Below are positions 32,013 through 41,039 of a stretch of 64,000 bases of DNA, one piece after another; positions within the stretch are counted from its first letter, which is position 1, and each line of letters starts with the position of its first letter. Under the pieces are notes generated by a model. That model saw only the letters and a list, made by a program, of their open reading frames with translations. It did no database searches and was not told the origin of the DNA. The stretch covers positions 20,864-84,863 of the forward strand of contig NZ_VCJS01000032.1 of NCBI RefSeq assembly GCF_005893125.1. Direction: 5' to 3'. A program made the position numbers and the translations under genes. The DNA is from Nonomuraea basaltis. GTDB lineage: Bacteria; Actinomycetota; Actinomycetes; Streptosporangiales; Streptosporangiaceae.

Positions 32013-34678
32013 CAGAGCACCCCCAGCAGGCCGAGCACGAACCGCTGCAACTCAATGCCGCCGAACCGCTCGCTGCTCCGAGCGAAAACATCCTGCAACC
32101 CCACCTGGAACACCTCGCTCGACACGCCCGCTGGATCATCCGGCTTTGCCGACTCGTAGGTCTTGCCAGCGTAGGCGTCCGCCCACTCGTCGCGATAGGT
32201 GACCTCGTCGCTGGCATAGGAGCTGTACGCGTGGAGCTTCTTCAGCTGTTCCCGCTTCTCCAGCGTGCCGTTGCTGGTTGCGCGGCGGCGTACGAAGGTG
32301 TACTCCAACTCACGCAGGCCCGGCACGTAATCCTCCATCCGGTGGCCCAGCTCGTGCAGGAACACCTCAGCGTCCTCGGAACTGAACGCACCGTCGTTAT
32401 CGCCCGCATTTGACGGAAGCGCGATCAGGTCGTCCACCGCCCGCTGGAATGCCCGCCCAGTACGAGAGTTGCCCAGCCACAGTGGCCGGCCGACTGTGCG
32501 GCGGATCCAGTCGGAGGGCAAGTTCGGCAGCGCTTCAGCCAGCAGACTCGTCCAGTCGTCCCGCACCTTGCTCACCCGCGCCGACAGGAGTCCACTTCCC
32601 GACAACGGCTTGGCTTCCATCCGGCCGCCCATACCACGCACCCGCGCAAGCAGGTCACGCACCAGCTCGGCCTCGCGCCGCCGCAGCTCGCGCAGCGCGT
32701 CATGGTGATCCGCAAGCGCGGCATCGCGCTCCCGCATGAGCCGTTCACGCTGGCCATACAGCTCATCCAGGCGCTTATCGCGTTCGTGGACGCCCGGCTC
32801 GCTGCGGGGCACCGCCTCCACCCGCTTTACCTCGCCCCTCGCCCGGTTGAGCTCGTCGTCAAGCTCGTACTGCCGCGTTCGCGCTCGGATCTGCCGCGCC
32901 CTCAGTTCGTCACGGCGCTGATCGCGGGTGAAGGCGTCCATCAGGTCGTCATGCAGCGCCTCGCCCGCCTCCATCACCCGGTCGAGGAACGTCTCATACG
33001 ACTCGGGCGGCAGAAGGGCGCCGTTGGCGTCCTTCCGATACTGGAGGGTCCGGTACGGCCCGACGTCCTGAAGGTTCCGCTCGTCGCCCGGGAGGATCTG
33101 ACCGGCCGCGAACCTCGCCGCCGCACTCTGTCTAGCCTTCAACGCGTCCTGCCACACCGCGATGTCGCTCTTGACCTTCTTCGTCTGACGCTTGGCTCGC
33201 AGCTCGACCAGCTTCTTTTCAGCGTCAGCGATGAGGTGGTCGATGCGCCGCCGCTTCGTCTCATCGGCACTGCTTCGAGCGTCCAGCCACGCGTCCCGCT
33301 CCACCGGCAGCTCGCGCCGCGCCCTGTTGATCCGGTCAGCGGCATCCTGCGACAGCATGCCGCCCGCGTGAACAGCAGCACGGCCCGCTCCGGGCTGCGG
33401 CTTCGCCGCCGCAGGAGTTGGCTCGTCTCCACGCGGCGGCTGGCCGCCCGTAGGTGGGGCCGGCGTCGGATCGGGCTTCGGTTCCGGCGCGGTGAACGGC
33501 TCGCGCGGCGGCTCGCCGCGCCGGACCTGCTCGCGGTCCTTCTTCCGCCGCAGACCCTTCTCGGCCAGATGCTGTTGAAGCTTCTCCTGCGCGGCCTTGG
33601 ACTTCTCCTCAGCGAACCGGCGCGAACGGGCGTCGGTCGCGACCGCACGCTTGCGCTTCCAGCCGCGGATTTCCCGTTCCAGGCGGCGCTGCGTCTGCGT
33701 GTCCCGATAGGTGGCAGTCACGTCCGGCTTCGGCGCCGGCCTGGTCACGCCCGGCAGGTAGGCGCCGAACCCGTGATGGCAGCCGGGATGGTTCAGACCG
33801 GCGGCACGGGCCTGCGGCACCGTCGCCCGGACGTTGACCTCAACCATCTCGCCGTCGTTGATCGTGTGCTCCAGCCGGTGAACGCCCGGCTGGCCCTGCT
33901 GGGCCAGGACCTCGCCCTCCCACGGCAGACAGATCGGGCACGAGTAGAGCGCGTTCGACACCATTACCAGGTCAAGTCCCGCATCGCGCAGCGTCGCCAG
34001 GTGTCCGTCGCGGGCGGCTCGCGCCGTGGCGGTGCGGATCGCCATCTCGGCGTACTCCCGCATCCCCCACGAACGGTTGGCGCTGTCCGTGAAGCCCTTC
34101 ACACCCTTGCCGGCGAACCGGTCCAGCGCCCGCGCCACCACCTGGCGGAACGTCAGCGCCCCCGTCAGTTCCGACCCGGACGCGAACGCCACGACCTGCC
34201 GGTAAACGTCGTCGACGCCGCGCAACGCGCCCACCTGAACGTCATCCAGCATGGTCGCCATCTGCCGGGCCAGCTCGTTCACCCCGCTGCCGGGGTTGAC
34301 CTGGTCTTTCGCGCCGAGCTTGCGGGCGTCCGCGAGGACCTTCTCCAGCCGCTTGCGCGCCTTGCTGTCGGCGAGCTGCGCGGCGGCTTCGGCTTCGGCG
34401 GCGTCCATCCCGTCGCGGTAGGCGTCCTGCACGGCCTGCGTCGCGGCCTTCTTCGCCGCCTCCATGCGGCGGAGGATCGCGGCGGCCTGCTTGCGGAGCT
34501 GCTGGATTTCGCCCAGCCGCTTGGTCGCCCACGTCTCGGTGTCCTCGACGTCGACACCGCGCGCCACTTGGCGGGCGATCGCCTCCAGCAGGTCGAGCTC
34601 CGCCTGTTCGTACATGTCGGCCACCAGACGGGCCTGCTCGATCGCCCGCTCGACAGCCTCAACGCCCGAGTCCGCCAC
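32012..34678 (-). CDS. MuF-type minor capsid protein 2 with C-terminal zinc-metallopeptidase-like domain
   Basis: 888 aa, far longer than the usual 300-450 aa. Residues about 1-330 are the minor capsid 2 module: helical N-terminus, VYRQVVAFASGSELTGALTFRQ, and CPICLPWEGE followed by NHPGCHHGFGAYLPG, a metal-binding or structural signature of the family. Residues about 330-720 are charged, Pro-rich linker and coiled coil. The last about 150 residues hold HELGH (775-779), E831 in YRDEWADAYAGK as a possible third ligand, and long helices, as in gluzincin-like peptidase folds. MuF fusions to toxin domains are known; this one would be packaged with phage DNA or act in the lysogen. Confidence 0.85.
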   Translation of the reverse strand: MADSGVEAVERAIEQARLVADMYEQAELDLLEAIARQVARGVDVEDTETWATKRLGEIQQLRKQAAAILRRMEAAKKAATQAVQDAYRDGMDAAEAEAAAQLADSKARKRLEKVLADARKLGAKDQVNPGSGVNELARQMATMLDDVQVGALRGVDDVYRQVVAFASGSELTGALTFRQVVARALDRFAGKGVKGFTDSANRSWGMREYAEMAIRTATARAARDGHLATLRDAGLDLVMVSNALYSCPICLPWEGEVLAQQGQPGVHRLEHTINDGEMVEVNVRATVPQARAAGLNHPGCHHGFGAYLPGVTRPAPKPDVTATYRDTQTQRRLEREIRGWKRKRAVATDARSRRFAEEKSKAAQEKLQQHLAEKGLRRKKDREQVRRGEPPREPFTAPEPKPDPTPAPPTGGQPPRGDEPTPAAAKPQPGAGRAAVHAGGMLSQDAADRINRARRELPVERDAWLDARSSADETKRRRIDHLIADAEKKLVELRAKRQTKKVKSDIAVWQDALKARQSAAARFAAGQILPGDERNLQDVGPYRTLQYRKDANGALLPPESYETFLDRVMEAGEALHDDLMDAFTRDQRRDELRARQIRARTRQYELDDELNRARGEVKRVEAVPRSEPGVHERDKRLDELYGQRERLMRERDAALADHHDALRELRRREAELVRDLLARVRGMGGRMEAKPLSGSGLLSARVSKVRDDWTSLLAEALPNLPSDWIRRTVGRPLWLGNSRTGRAFQRAVDDLIALPSNAGDNDGAFSSEDAEVFLHELGHRMEDYVPGLRELEYTFVRRRATSNGTLEKREQLKKLHAYSSYASDEVTYRDEWADAYAGKTYESAKPDDPAGVSSEVFQVGLQDVFARSSERFGGIELQRFVLGLLGVL

Positions 34679-34716
34679 CGCTCCCCCTTCGGGTCACGTT
34701 GGCAATACGGCATGTG

Positions 34717-36285
34717 TCAGGCTGCGTCGTCCAACTCGTCAGGCACGTACGTCTCCGACAACTCCGTGGGGTCGGCCACGGTGATGGCCATCTCGTCCTT
34801 CAGCTTCTGCACTTCGGCCCGCACCTGCGGGTCCTCCCACTCGGGATGCAGCATCCGCACGCGAGTCTCGACGCTGGCCGCCTGGGCCCGGTTCAACATG
34901 TCGAGCGTTCGACTGATCGCTTCGGGGTCGGGCATGACGCCGTCCGGCCACTCGACGGTGGCGCGTTCGCTCACCACCTTGGTTCCGTAGATCGCGTGAT
35001 CGACGGCCAGCAGGCATTCGGTCAGCCACGCCAGGCACGGCGTCCAATACCCGATCTTGCGACCGCGCGTGGTGTACGACTTGTGCCGCCGCATGTGGAT
35101 TTCGGTCGCCGTCGCCGCCTGGCCGCTGCCGTCGTCCTCGCCGAAGCTTTGGACGCTGTATCCGGCGCCCCTCAAGATCTGCGCGGTGAGGCTTTTCGCC
35201 GTTTCCCTATGCTCTTGGACGCGGATCTCGAACTGGGAAATGGTCAGCTCAGCCGCCCCGGAACCGCCCGGAGGCGGCAGCATCGCGAGCCCCGAGTAGA
35301 TTTCGCGGTCGGGGTCGAATGCCGCGCCCCGGCCGCGGCCAGTGTTCTGCAAGTAGACCTCGGGGACCACGATCCTGCCCTTGCCCAAGCGAAGATCGCG
35401 CATCCAGGACGTCATGGTCTCGTCGAGCGCATCCATGATCGGCTCAACGCCAGCGTAATCACTGCGGCCCAGACTCGTGCCGCGCAAGGTCCGGTGAGGC
35501 CTCATGTTGGGCACGTAGCCGACCAGCAGCCCCTTGTCGTAGCCCGAGTCGAAGCCGCCCGCCTCGTCCACGATCGCGGCGAACCCCTCGGTCGCCGGAT
35601 GGTCCGTCAGCGGAACCTGCCGCCCCAGATGGTCGTGATCACCCCGATAGAGGCCGTGATAGACCCTGCCCACCTCATGCTTTTCGAGGTGCCGCCACAC
35701 TTCCTTGCCGTCCTCGTGGACGATCCGCCAGAACGTGACCGCCTTCAACCGTCCCGAGCTGAACTCGGGCACCCCGGCGTCGGCGGGAAGCACGTCCACG
35801 ATCGGGAAGTCGTGCATCTCCGTGTCCCAGCCGACCCTGAGGAAGACTCCGCCGTACGCGGCGGCCAGCTCGGCGGCCTCCAGCCAGATGCCGTACACGC
35901 CTGCTTCGGCGAGGATCTTCTCCAGCCGTGCCTGGCCCTTTTTGCCGTTGACGCGGAGAGTGGGTGGCTCGCTGAACAACAAGTCGGCGGACGTCGCCGC
36001 GATGTCGGACGCGATCGGAACGTGGATCTTCGTCGAGCGGTTCTGCGTGGCCGGCGTCTTCGTCCCCCAAAACCAGCGGGTCGCCCGCTGCCACCAGCCG
36101 CCGCCCAAAATGGGGCGGTCCCAGCCCTTCGGGTCCAGGCCGATACCCGGCACGTTCCCGCCGCCGTACACCTCGGTCAGCCGATCCGGGTCGCCCGCAT
36201 ACCAGGCGCCATGAACCCCGTAGAGCTTCATCTCAGCCTTGGTGTGCGGCGGCGGCCACTCCTGATCAGACGTAGGGAGCGGCAT
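34717..36285 (-). CDS. Portal protein (SPP1 gp6-like)
   Basis: 522 aa from the ATG at 36285, GAGGTG upstream. WWQRATRWFWGTKTP, THIHVPIASDIAATSADLLFSEPP-like region near 80-110, AYGGVFLRVGWD, DETMTSWMRDLRLGKGRIVVP and TATEIHMRRHKSYTTRGRKIGYW mark the SPP1-type portal family. The dodecameric ring admits DNA and joins the tail. It precedes the MuF gene, as in SPP1-like phages. Confidence 0.9.
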   Translation of the reverse strand: MPLPTSDQEWPPPHTKAEMKLYGVHGAWYAGDPDRLTEVYGGGNVPGIGLDPKGWDRPILGGGWWQRATRWFWGTKTPATQNRSTKIHVPIASDIAATSADLLFSEPPTLRVNGKKGQARLEKILAEAGVYGIWLEAAELAAAYGGVFLRVGWDTEMHDFPIVDVLPADAGVPEFSSGRLKAVTFWRIVHEDGKEVWRHLEKHEVGRVYHGLYRGDHDHLGRQVPLTDHPATEGFAAIVDEAGGFDSGYDKGLLVGYVPNMRPHRTLRGTSLGRSDYAGVEPIMDALDETMTSWMRDLRLGKGRIVVPEVYLQNTGRGRGAAFDPDREIYSGLAMLPPPGGSGAAELTISQFEIRVQEHRETAKSLTAQILRGAGYSVQSFGEDDGSGQAATATEIHMRRHKSYTTRGRKIGYWTPCLAWLTECLLAVDHAIYGTKVVSERATVEWPDGVMPDPEAISRTLDMLNRAQAASVETRVRMLHPEWEDPQVRAEVQKLKDEMAITVADPTELSETYVPDELDDAA

Positions 36286-36294
36286 GGTCACACC

Positions 36295-36471
36295 TCACGA
36301 ATCATCTCGTCCGGCCAACACCACGGCGATCCCGATCCACGAGTCGGCCAGCGACTCCACGCGTTCCATCCGTGCCAGATCCGGCTCCAGCTCGGCATTC
36401 ATCAGCAGTCGGGCCGCGTTGATCACGGCCTCGTTGAACGTCACATTCACGCGCTCTCCCGGACCGGTCAT
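36295..36471 (-). CDS. Small protein upstream of the portal gene
   Basis: 58 aa with ATG overlapping the TGA of the previous gene (ATGA). Mostly helical (FNEAVINAARLLMNAELEPDLARMERVESLADSWIGIAVVLAG). No family recognised; the overlap supports translation. Confidence 0.55.
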   Translation of the reverse strand: MTGPGERVNVTFNEAVINAARLLMNAELEPDLARMERVESLADSWIGIAVVLAGRDDS

Positions 36472-36758
36472 GTGATCGGCACCAGCCCAGACGGCAGAAC
36501 CGGCCGCTCGACCGCGCCCGTGATCCGCACCCACGCCATGTAGGTGCCGTCCGTCAACGTCACCGTCCCGCCCGGCCCGATGAGGATGCGGGCAGTCGCT
36601 CCCTTGCCGGTGGCGTTGATCCACTCCGCCAGGTGCCAGTTGGGCTCGGCGGGTTCGGCACCGGGAACGGTGAAAGCGATCTCCACCGTCTCCGTGCCCG
36701 CTGGCCCTTCAACGGGGATGTAGAGGTAAGGGCGGCTGAGAGACGAGATTGGTTCCAC
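36468..36758 (-). CDS. Small beta-rich virion-type protein
   Basis: 96 aa. MEPISSLSRPYLYIPVEGPAGTETVEIAFTVPGAEP followed by HLAEWINATGKGATARILIGPGGTVTLTDGTYMAWVRI looks like a compact beta domain. It is a member of a row of small genes between terminase and portal in this phage type. Probably a virion accessory protein. Confidence 0.55.
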   Translation of the reverse strand: MEPISSLSRPYLYIPVEGPAGTETVEIAFTVPGAEPAEPNWHLAEWINATGKGATARILIGPGGTVTLTDGTYMAWVRITGAVERPVLPSGLVPIT

Positions 36759-36770
36759 GATGCTCCTCTC

Positions 36771-37481
36771 TCATGGCTGGGTGGTGGGACGGGCCGCCGA
36801 CCATCGCGTGTGCGGCGATGACCTGGCCCAGGTCGTGTAGGGCGGCGAAGTCGTCCAGGCGACGAATGGTTTACCGGCGCGCAGGGGCGGCGTCCGCCGC
36901 AGCACCACCCGGGCGGTGCCCGTTTCGACGGCACGGCCGAGCACCCGGCGCTTCGTCGCCGACACCGCAAGTGCGACGTCGGCAGCGTTCGCGCGGGACA
37001 GCTGCACGGCCCGCGCGAAGGTGACCAGCCGGGACTGGCCGCTGTCCTGCGCGCGTGCCAGCGAGCGGATCTTGACGGCGCGGAACGGCCGCGCGTGGTC
37101 GAGTTCGGCGACACGCGACACCTGCGCCTTGCTGCGCATCACTGCCGCGGTATCGACCTCGGCGGCCAGGCCGGCCAACCGGGTCTTGCGCCTGCCGAGT
37201 TGCAGCGCCGCGTCCGAGGCGACGACGCGCAGCAGAACGCCAACCTTGGCGGGCTGCAGCGGCGGCACCTGCTCGATGTCGACGACCTGCGCAATCGTCT
37301 GGATCTTGACCGCCGTCAGCGGCCGGGCCGCGCCGCTCTCACCCGCCCGGACAGCGGTCCGGGCGCGCGCTATGCCGAAGGGTAGCGCCTGGTCCGTCTC
37401 GAAGAGGATGGGCAGGCTCTCGCCGCGGCGGGTGCGGACCTGGACGGCCCGGTTCGGATAGCCGCGCCCTGCTCTGGCCAT
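36771..37481 (-). CDS. Repeat-containing virion or adsorption protein
   Basis: 236 aa. Most of the protein is a degenerate repeat of about 18-20 residues. Core examples are RAVETGTARVVLRR, ARAQDSGQSRLVTFARAVQ, GLAAEVDTAAVMRSKAQ and RVAELDHARPFRAVK, each with a V-E/D-x-x-x-A pattern and a basic following segment. Similar 'AxETDTAQPV..xK' repeats occur in tail- or head-fibre proteins of actinophages. It follows a protein with a LamG-like C-terminal domain. Confidence 0.6.
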   Translation of the reverse strand: MARAGRGYPNRAVQVRTRRGESLPILFETDQALPFGIARARTAVRAGESGAARPLTAVKIQTIAQVVDIEQVPPLQPAKVGVLLRVVASDAALQLGRRKTRLAGLAAEVDTAAVMRSKAQVSRVAELDHARPFRAVKIRSLARAQDSGQSRLVTFARAVQLSRANAADVALAVSATKRRVLGRAVETGTARVVLRRTPPLRAGKPFVAWTTSPPYTTWARSSPHTRWSAARPTTQP

Positions 37482-37488
37482 GGGCGTC

Positions 37489-38601
37489 CTACCGGGTCGC
37501 GGCTCGGTGCCGCGCCCCTGCCGGGATGGAGGTTCGAGACCGGACGGCGGCGCCGAAAGCGACGGGGCCGAGCTTGGTGGGGCCGACCGCCACGCCGTCC
37601 ATATGCCAGTGGTCACCGCCTGTGCCGTGGAACAGGTGGAACTCCGCATCAGCGGGCTTGCCACCAGGCCAGGCGACCGTGGAGGAGATCGCGGTGGCGG
37701 TGTGCGTCGCCGAATCCGGCGTGTGATACGTCCACACCTCGACGGTGCCGTTGCCTGCGCTGTTGATCGTGTAGCGGAGCTCGATCCGCACCCACTGGTT
37801 GATCGGCAGAGCCGTCCCGACTGTGGCCACCTCCACGTCGCCGTGCCCGGAGTACACCCTGACCAGCCCATCGCTGAAGAGCCACGCCTTGGACACCACG
37901 ACGCCGGCCGGGCCGAGCAGCGCGAACACGCCCGCGGTCGAGGTCCACGGGCCGACCTGCCGCAGGTACAGGCGGGCGCAGACAACGTCCCCCGGCTGGG
38001 TGACCGAGCGCCAATCGACGTGCGTGTCGGCCCCAGGATTGGGGTTTCGGGCAGATACGCCGCTGGTGGCGAAGAAGTGCGCGCTGCTGTACTCGGCCAC
38101 CCCAACCACGTTGTTGAACGGATCGCCGCCTGCAGCCGAGTTCTCCGGCGTGATCAACGCCCCGGGGGAACCACCGTCGAAACTGTTCGACCACACCGCA
38201 GGGGCGTCGTTGAAGATCAGCTGATCGATGAAGGCCGCATCCTCGCCGGCGAACTGCGAGCCGTCCTTGCTGTAGAGGAAGGTCACATGGCTTACGCCGA
38301 CCACCGACAGGCGGCCGGAATACGTCCACTCCACATCGCCCGACAGCTGAAGTGCCGTGCGCATGTCAAGGAAGACGTCGAAGATGTCGTACGTGGCTTC
38401 GCTGGATACGCGATACCAGAACTCGACCGTCGTCGCCCCGGGCGGTACCGCCACCACGACGTCGGACGTTTGGTCGTCTTCGATGACCGCGCTGCGGTAG
38501 CAGAAGCCGCCCTGCAGCGGCTGCACGTCCGTGCGCGTCCAGTCGCCCGTGACGGACACGGCCAAGGTGTCGTCCTCGAAGTCCTCGACGATGACGGCCA
38601 C
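37489..38601 (-). CDS. Large virion surface protein with LamG/concanavalin-like domain
   Basis: 370 aa from GTG 38601 (AGGA upstream). The first half has a beta-sandwich like EDFEDDTLAVSVTGDWTRTDVQ...FWYRVSSEA. The second half (about 140-350) fits a laminin-G/concanavalin fold: VCARLYLRQVGPW...WLFSDGLVRVYSG...INQWVRIELRYTI...HWHMDGVAVG. Such domains bind sugars in phage fibres. Because it lies before the portal genes rather than with the tail, it may be a capsid fibre or adsorption protein (inference). Confidence 0.7.
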   Translation of the reverse strand: MAVIVEDFEDDTLAVSVTGDWTRTDVQPLQGGFCYRSAVIEDDQTSDVVVAVPPGATTVEFWYRVSSEATYDIFDVFLDMRTALQLSGDVEWTYSGRLSVVGVSHVTFLYSKDGSQFAGEDAAFIDQLIFNDAPAVWSNSFDGGSPGALITPENSAAGGDPFNNVVGVAEYSSAHFFATSGVSARNPNPGADTHVDWRSVTQPGDVVCARLYLRQVGPWTSTAGVFALLGPAGVVVSKAWLFSDGLVRVYSGHGDVEVATVGTALPINQWVRIELRYTINSAGNGTVEVWTYHTPDSATHTATAISSTVAWPGGKPADAEFHLFHGTGGDHWHMDGVAVGPTKLGPVAFGAAVRSRTSIPAGARHRAATR

Positions 38602-38620
38602 GCCTGTCCTCCGATCTGGC

Positions 38621-39100
38621 TCAGGCCCGTTCGACCCAGAAGGTCGCCGAGATGCTGATCCCCGCCGGATACCTGGCGCGCAGCACAAACCCCGTGCCTG
38701 GCCCGCAGTCCGGGCTGTCACCCAGCGGCAGGTCGTAGATGACCAGACCGCCATTCGGGGTCAGCGGGTAGGAGTCGATGGGGGCCAGGACGGTGGGCTC
38801 ATTTCCAGCCGTCCACGCCGAACCGGCGAGGAAGCCTGGCGCGATCACCCGCCCGTACAACTGCTGTGGCGTCACCGCGGTGGAGGTGACTCCGCCGGGA
38901 GCGTTGCTGGCGAACGTGGCGTTGCACAGCTCGACATCGCCGGGCACGCCGGACGCGTTCACGCCGTACAGGCCGACGCGCACCTTCTTCAACTCCAGGC
39001 CGCATGCGGCCGGAGCCAGAACACCCAGGACGCTGCGGGCCGTATTCGCCGTCAGCAACACCGCCGCTGGCGTGATCGCAGAGTAGCCGCACTTTGCCAC
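38621..39100 (-). CDS. Small beta-rich virion protein
   Basis: 159 aa. GLELKKVRVGLYGVNASGVPGDVELCNATFASNAPGG and GYSAITPAAVLLTANTARSVL suggest a beta-jelly-roll domain, as in head- or tail-fibre tips. It ends 20 nt before the LamG-type gene, which it may accompany. No family certain. Confidence 0.55.
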   Translation of the reverse strand: MAKCGYSAITPAAVLLTANTARSVLGVLAPAACGLELKKVRVGLYGVNASGVPGDVELCNATFASNAPGGVTSTAVTPQQLYGRVIAPGFLAGSAWTAGNEPTVLAPIDSYPLTPNGGLVIYDLPLGDSPDCGPGTGFVLRARYPAGISISATFWVERA

Positions 39101-39101
39101 G

Positions 39102-39575
39102 TCACACCGCCTGGTAGAAGCCGACAGAGTCGATCTGCACGACGACGTTGGAGCCGTCCGGATTCAGCGAGAAATCGTGCGACGTCATCGGGACGACGGC
39201 GCTGTCCGGCGAACCAGTCGCCGGCCGATAGCAGATGAGGACCTTCACCCAGGAGCCGCCCGCCGCTTGCACGGACTCGAACATCGCGTCCGGGATGTCC
39301 AGCGGCATGGCGTCGCTGCCGAGATCGGGGAGCACGTCGTTCAGGTCGACGGCGGCCAGCACCTTACGGGCATAGCCCGCGTTAGTCGCCTCATCGGTGG
39401 TCCCGGACAGGACGGCGTCCAGAGTGGTCTTGTCACGCAGGACGGCATCCGACTCGACGCCTGAGGCGGCCAGCACGACCATGAGCAGGCTGCTGGTGGC
39501 GGGGTCGCCGACTCGGACGCGGTGATACAGCTCGGCCACGCGGCCCTTCGCCACGTTGAACACGAAATCGGCCAC
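39102..39575 (-). CDS. Conserved phage protein of the terminase-portal interval
   Basis: 157 aa. MADFVFNVAKGRVAELYHRVRVGDPATSSLLMVVLAASG and SHDFSLNPDGSNVVVQIDSVGFYQAV match a family common just downstream of terminase in actinophages. Often annotated as a structural protein, probably a beta-rich capsid or fibre component. A long stem-loop lies upstream of it. Confidence 0.6.
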   Translation of the reverse strand: MADFVFNVAKGRVAELYHRVRVGDPATSSLLMVVLAASGVESDAVLRDKTTLDAVLSGTTDEATNAGYARKVLAAVDLNDVLPDLGSDAMPLDIPDAMFESVQAAGGSWVKVLICYRPATGSPDSAVVPMTSHDFSLNPDGSNVVVQIDSVGFYQAV

Positions 39576-39601
39576 GGGCCTCTCCTCGGGAGTTGTTGGT
39601 G

Positions 39602-39673
39602 CTGGTCGCGCATGACCAGGGGTGCGGTCCCGGCCGCGGGCTGCCCCTCAACAACCGGGGCCGGGACCGCACC
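39602..39673 (-). promoter_or_regulatory. Long stem-loop between terminase and the downstream genes
   Basis: GGTGCGGTCCCGGCC (39621-39635) and its exact complement (39659-39673) form a perfect 15-bp stem. Inside it GCCCC/GGGGC (39643-39647/39657-39661) offers an alternative hairpin that excludes the long stem, and CTGGTC/GACCAG (39602-39619) is a third. The arrangement could be an attenuator or a processing site. Confidence 0.6.
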
Positions 39674-39717
39674 GCGCGGCTCAACGCGGGCGAGCGGAAG
39701 GTCTCGCGGCGGAGCCA

Positions 39718-39738
39718 CCCGCCCGCGAAGCGGGCGGG
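39718..39738 (-). terminator. Terminator-like hairpin after the large terminase gene
   Basis: CCCGCCCGC-GAA-GCGGGCGGG, a perfect 9-bp stem 27 nt beyond the stop of the terminase gene on the minus strand. Confidence 0.7.
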
Positions 39739-39764
39739 AGTTGATGAATGCGAAAAAGCTTGCG

Positions 39765-41039
39765 TCAATTGGAGAGTTCGATCAGCGGCTGCCACGCCGC
39801 TTCCGTCGTCCTCAGCAGGTAGCGGCCGGCGTCGAGCGCATGGTCATCGAGCTTGACCGGGGCGTCCTCGCCGCGCTCGGCCCGCTTGTCGTCCCACGCG
39901 TAGGAGCCGATCTCCGTCAACCAGCCCTCACAGGAGCGGTGCACCCGGAGCCGGTCGGCACCGACCAGGTTGCTGACCGTGCGGATGCCGTCGAGCACCT
40001 TGTTGTCCGCCATGACGGGCGCGAACCCATCCCGGTGCAACTGGGCGATGAAGCTCGCCGCGGACGGGTCCACCACGACCCAGTCAGGCTGGACGCCGTA
40101 CGTACCAGGGCCGTAGGTGCCGGGAAGGGTGCGCAGCCAGTCGCGAAGCTTCTTCGAGTACTCGGCGTCCGTGAGTTGGCGGCGCTGGACTTTGCTGTCC
40201 CACCGCCACTCGTGCGTGAAGTAGATCCGCCGTAGACCGTGCCGGTCCGGCACGCTCACCCCGGCCAAGATCGCGTTGAACGGGTTCGTCGTCCCGTAGT
40301 CCACGCCGAGCCCGAGCCAGCGTTCCATCGGCGGCAGCGCGTCCACGATGTGCCGGTCAGGGTCCCACATGTCGTACACGGCGCCCTCGGCCATCACCCA
40401 CAAGCCCTCGATGAAGCGCTTGTACCAGAGGCCGGTGTACTCCCGTTTCAGGTTGGCGACGTAGGTCGCGTCCAGCGCGGGGTTGTCGTCCAGAACGAAG
40501 TGGAAATACTTCAGGTCCAGCTCGTGAGCCCGCAGAATGAACCTCTGGCGGAGCCAATGGTTAGGGGCGTCGGGATTGCACGTCGCGAAGATCTGCGCGC
40601 CCGCCACACTGCACCTCGCGAGCAACTGGTCCCAGAAGTTCTCCGGCAGCAAGGTCGCCTCATCGACATACGCCCCGCCACACGTCATTCCTCTCAACCT
40701 CGACTCCGACCGCATGTCGTTCGCGCTGATGATCTCGACGCGGCGGCCGAGAATATTGCAGGTCGCGGCACCTCTCGTATAGAAAATCCGCTTCGCCACG
40801 GGACCCGTCAGGCTCGGATCCATGAGGGGCTCCATGACGTTGCGCGCGACGGTCTCGCCCGTCTTGCCGACGATCACGAGATGGCCGCCCCGGCGCGGGG
40901 CCTGCGCGATGTACATCAACCACCGCAGCAGGCTGGCGATGGTTTTGCCGCTGCGGACCGCGCCCGAAGCGATGTTCAGCCGCGCCGTGGACAGGGCGAT
41001 GAACTGCTCTTGCTTGGGCGACAGCGAGATCGCCGGCAT
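39765..41039 (-). CDS. terL: Terminase large subunit (PBSX/SPP1-type)
   Basis: 424 aa from the ATG at 41039, which overlaps the small-subunit stop (TGATG). Walker A GAVRSGKT (residues 26-33), Walker B/catalytic GGAYVDEATLL and SAT-like FATCNPDAPNHWL mark the packaging ATPase. The RNase-H nuclease has acidic DYGTTN, VDPSAA and DHALDAGRYL. It packages DNA into the procapsid through the portal. First of the structural operon; followed by terminator-like hairpins. Confidence 0.93.
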   Translation of the reverse strand: MPAISLSPKQEQFIALSTARLNIASGAVRSGKTIASLLRWLMYIAQAPRRGGHLVIVGKTGETVARNVMEPLMDPSLTGPVAKRIFYTRGAATCNILGRRVEIISANDMRSESRLRGMTCGGAYVDEATLLPENFWDQLLARCSVAGAQIFATCNPDAPNHWLRQRFILRAHELDLKYFHFVLDDNPALDATYVANLKREYTGLWYKRFIEGLWVMAEGAVYDMWDPDRHIVDALPPMERWLGLGVDYGTTNPFNAILAGVSVPDRHGLRRIYFTHEWRWDSKVQRRQLTDAEYSKKLRDWLRTLPGTYGPGTYGVQPDWVVVDPSAASFIAQLHRDGFAPVMADNKVLDGIRTVSNLVGADRLRVHRSCEGWLTEIGSYAWDDKRAERGEDAPVKLDDHALDAGRYLLRTTEAAWQPLIELSN

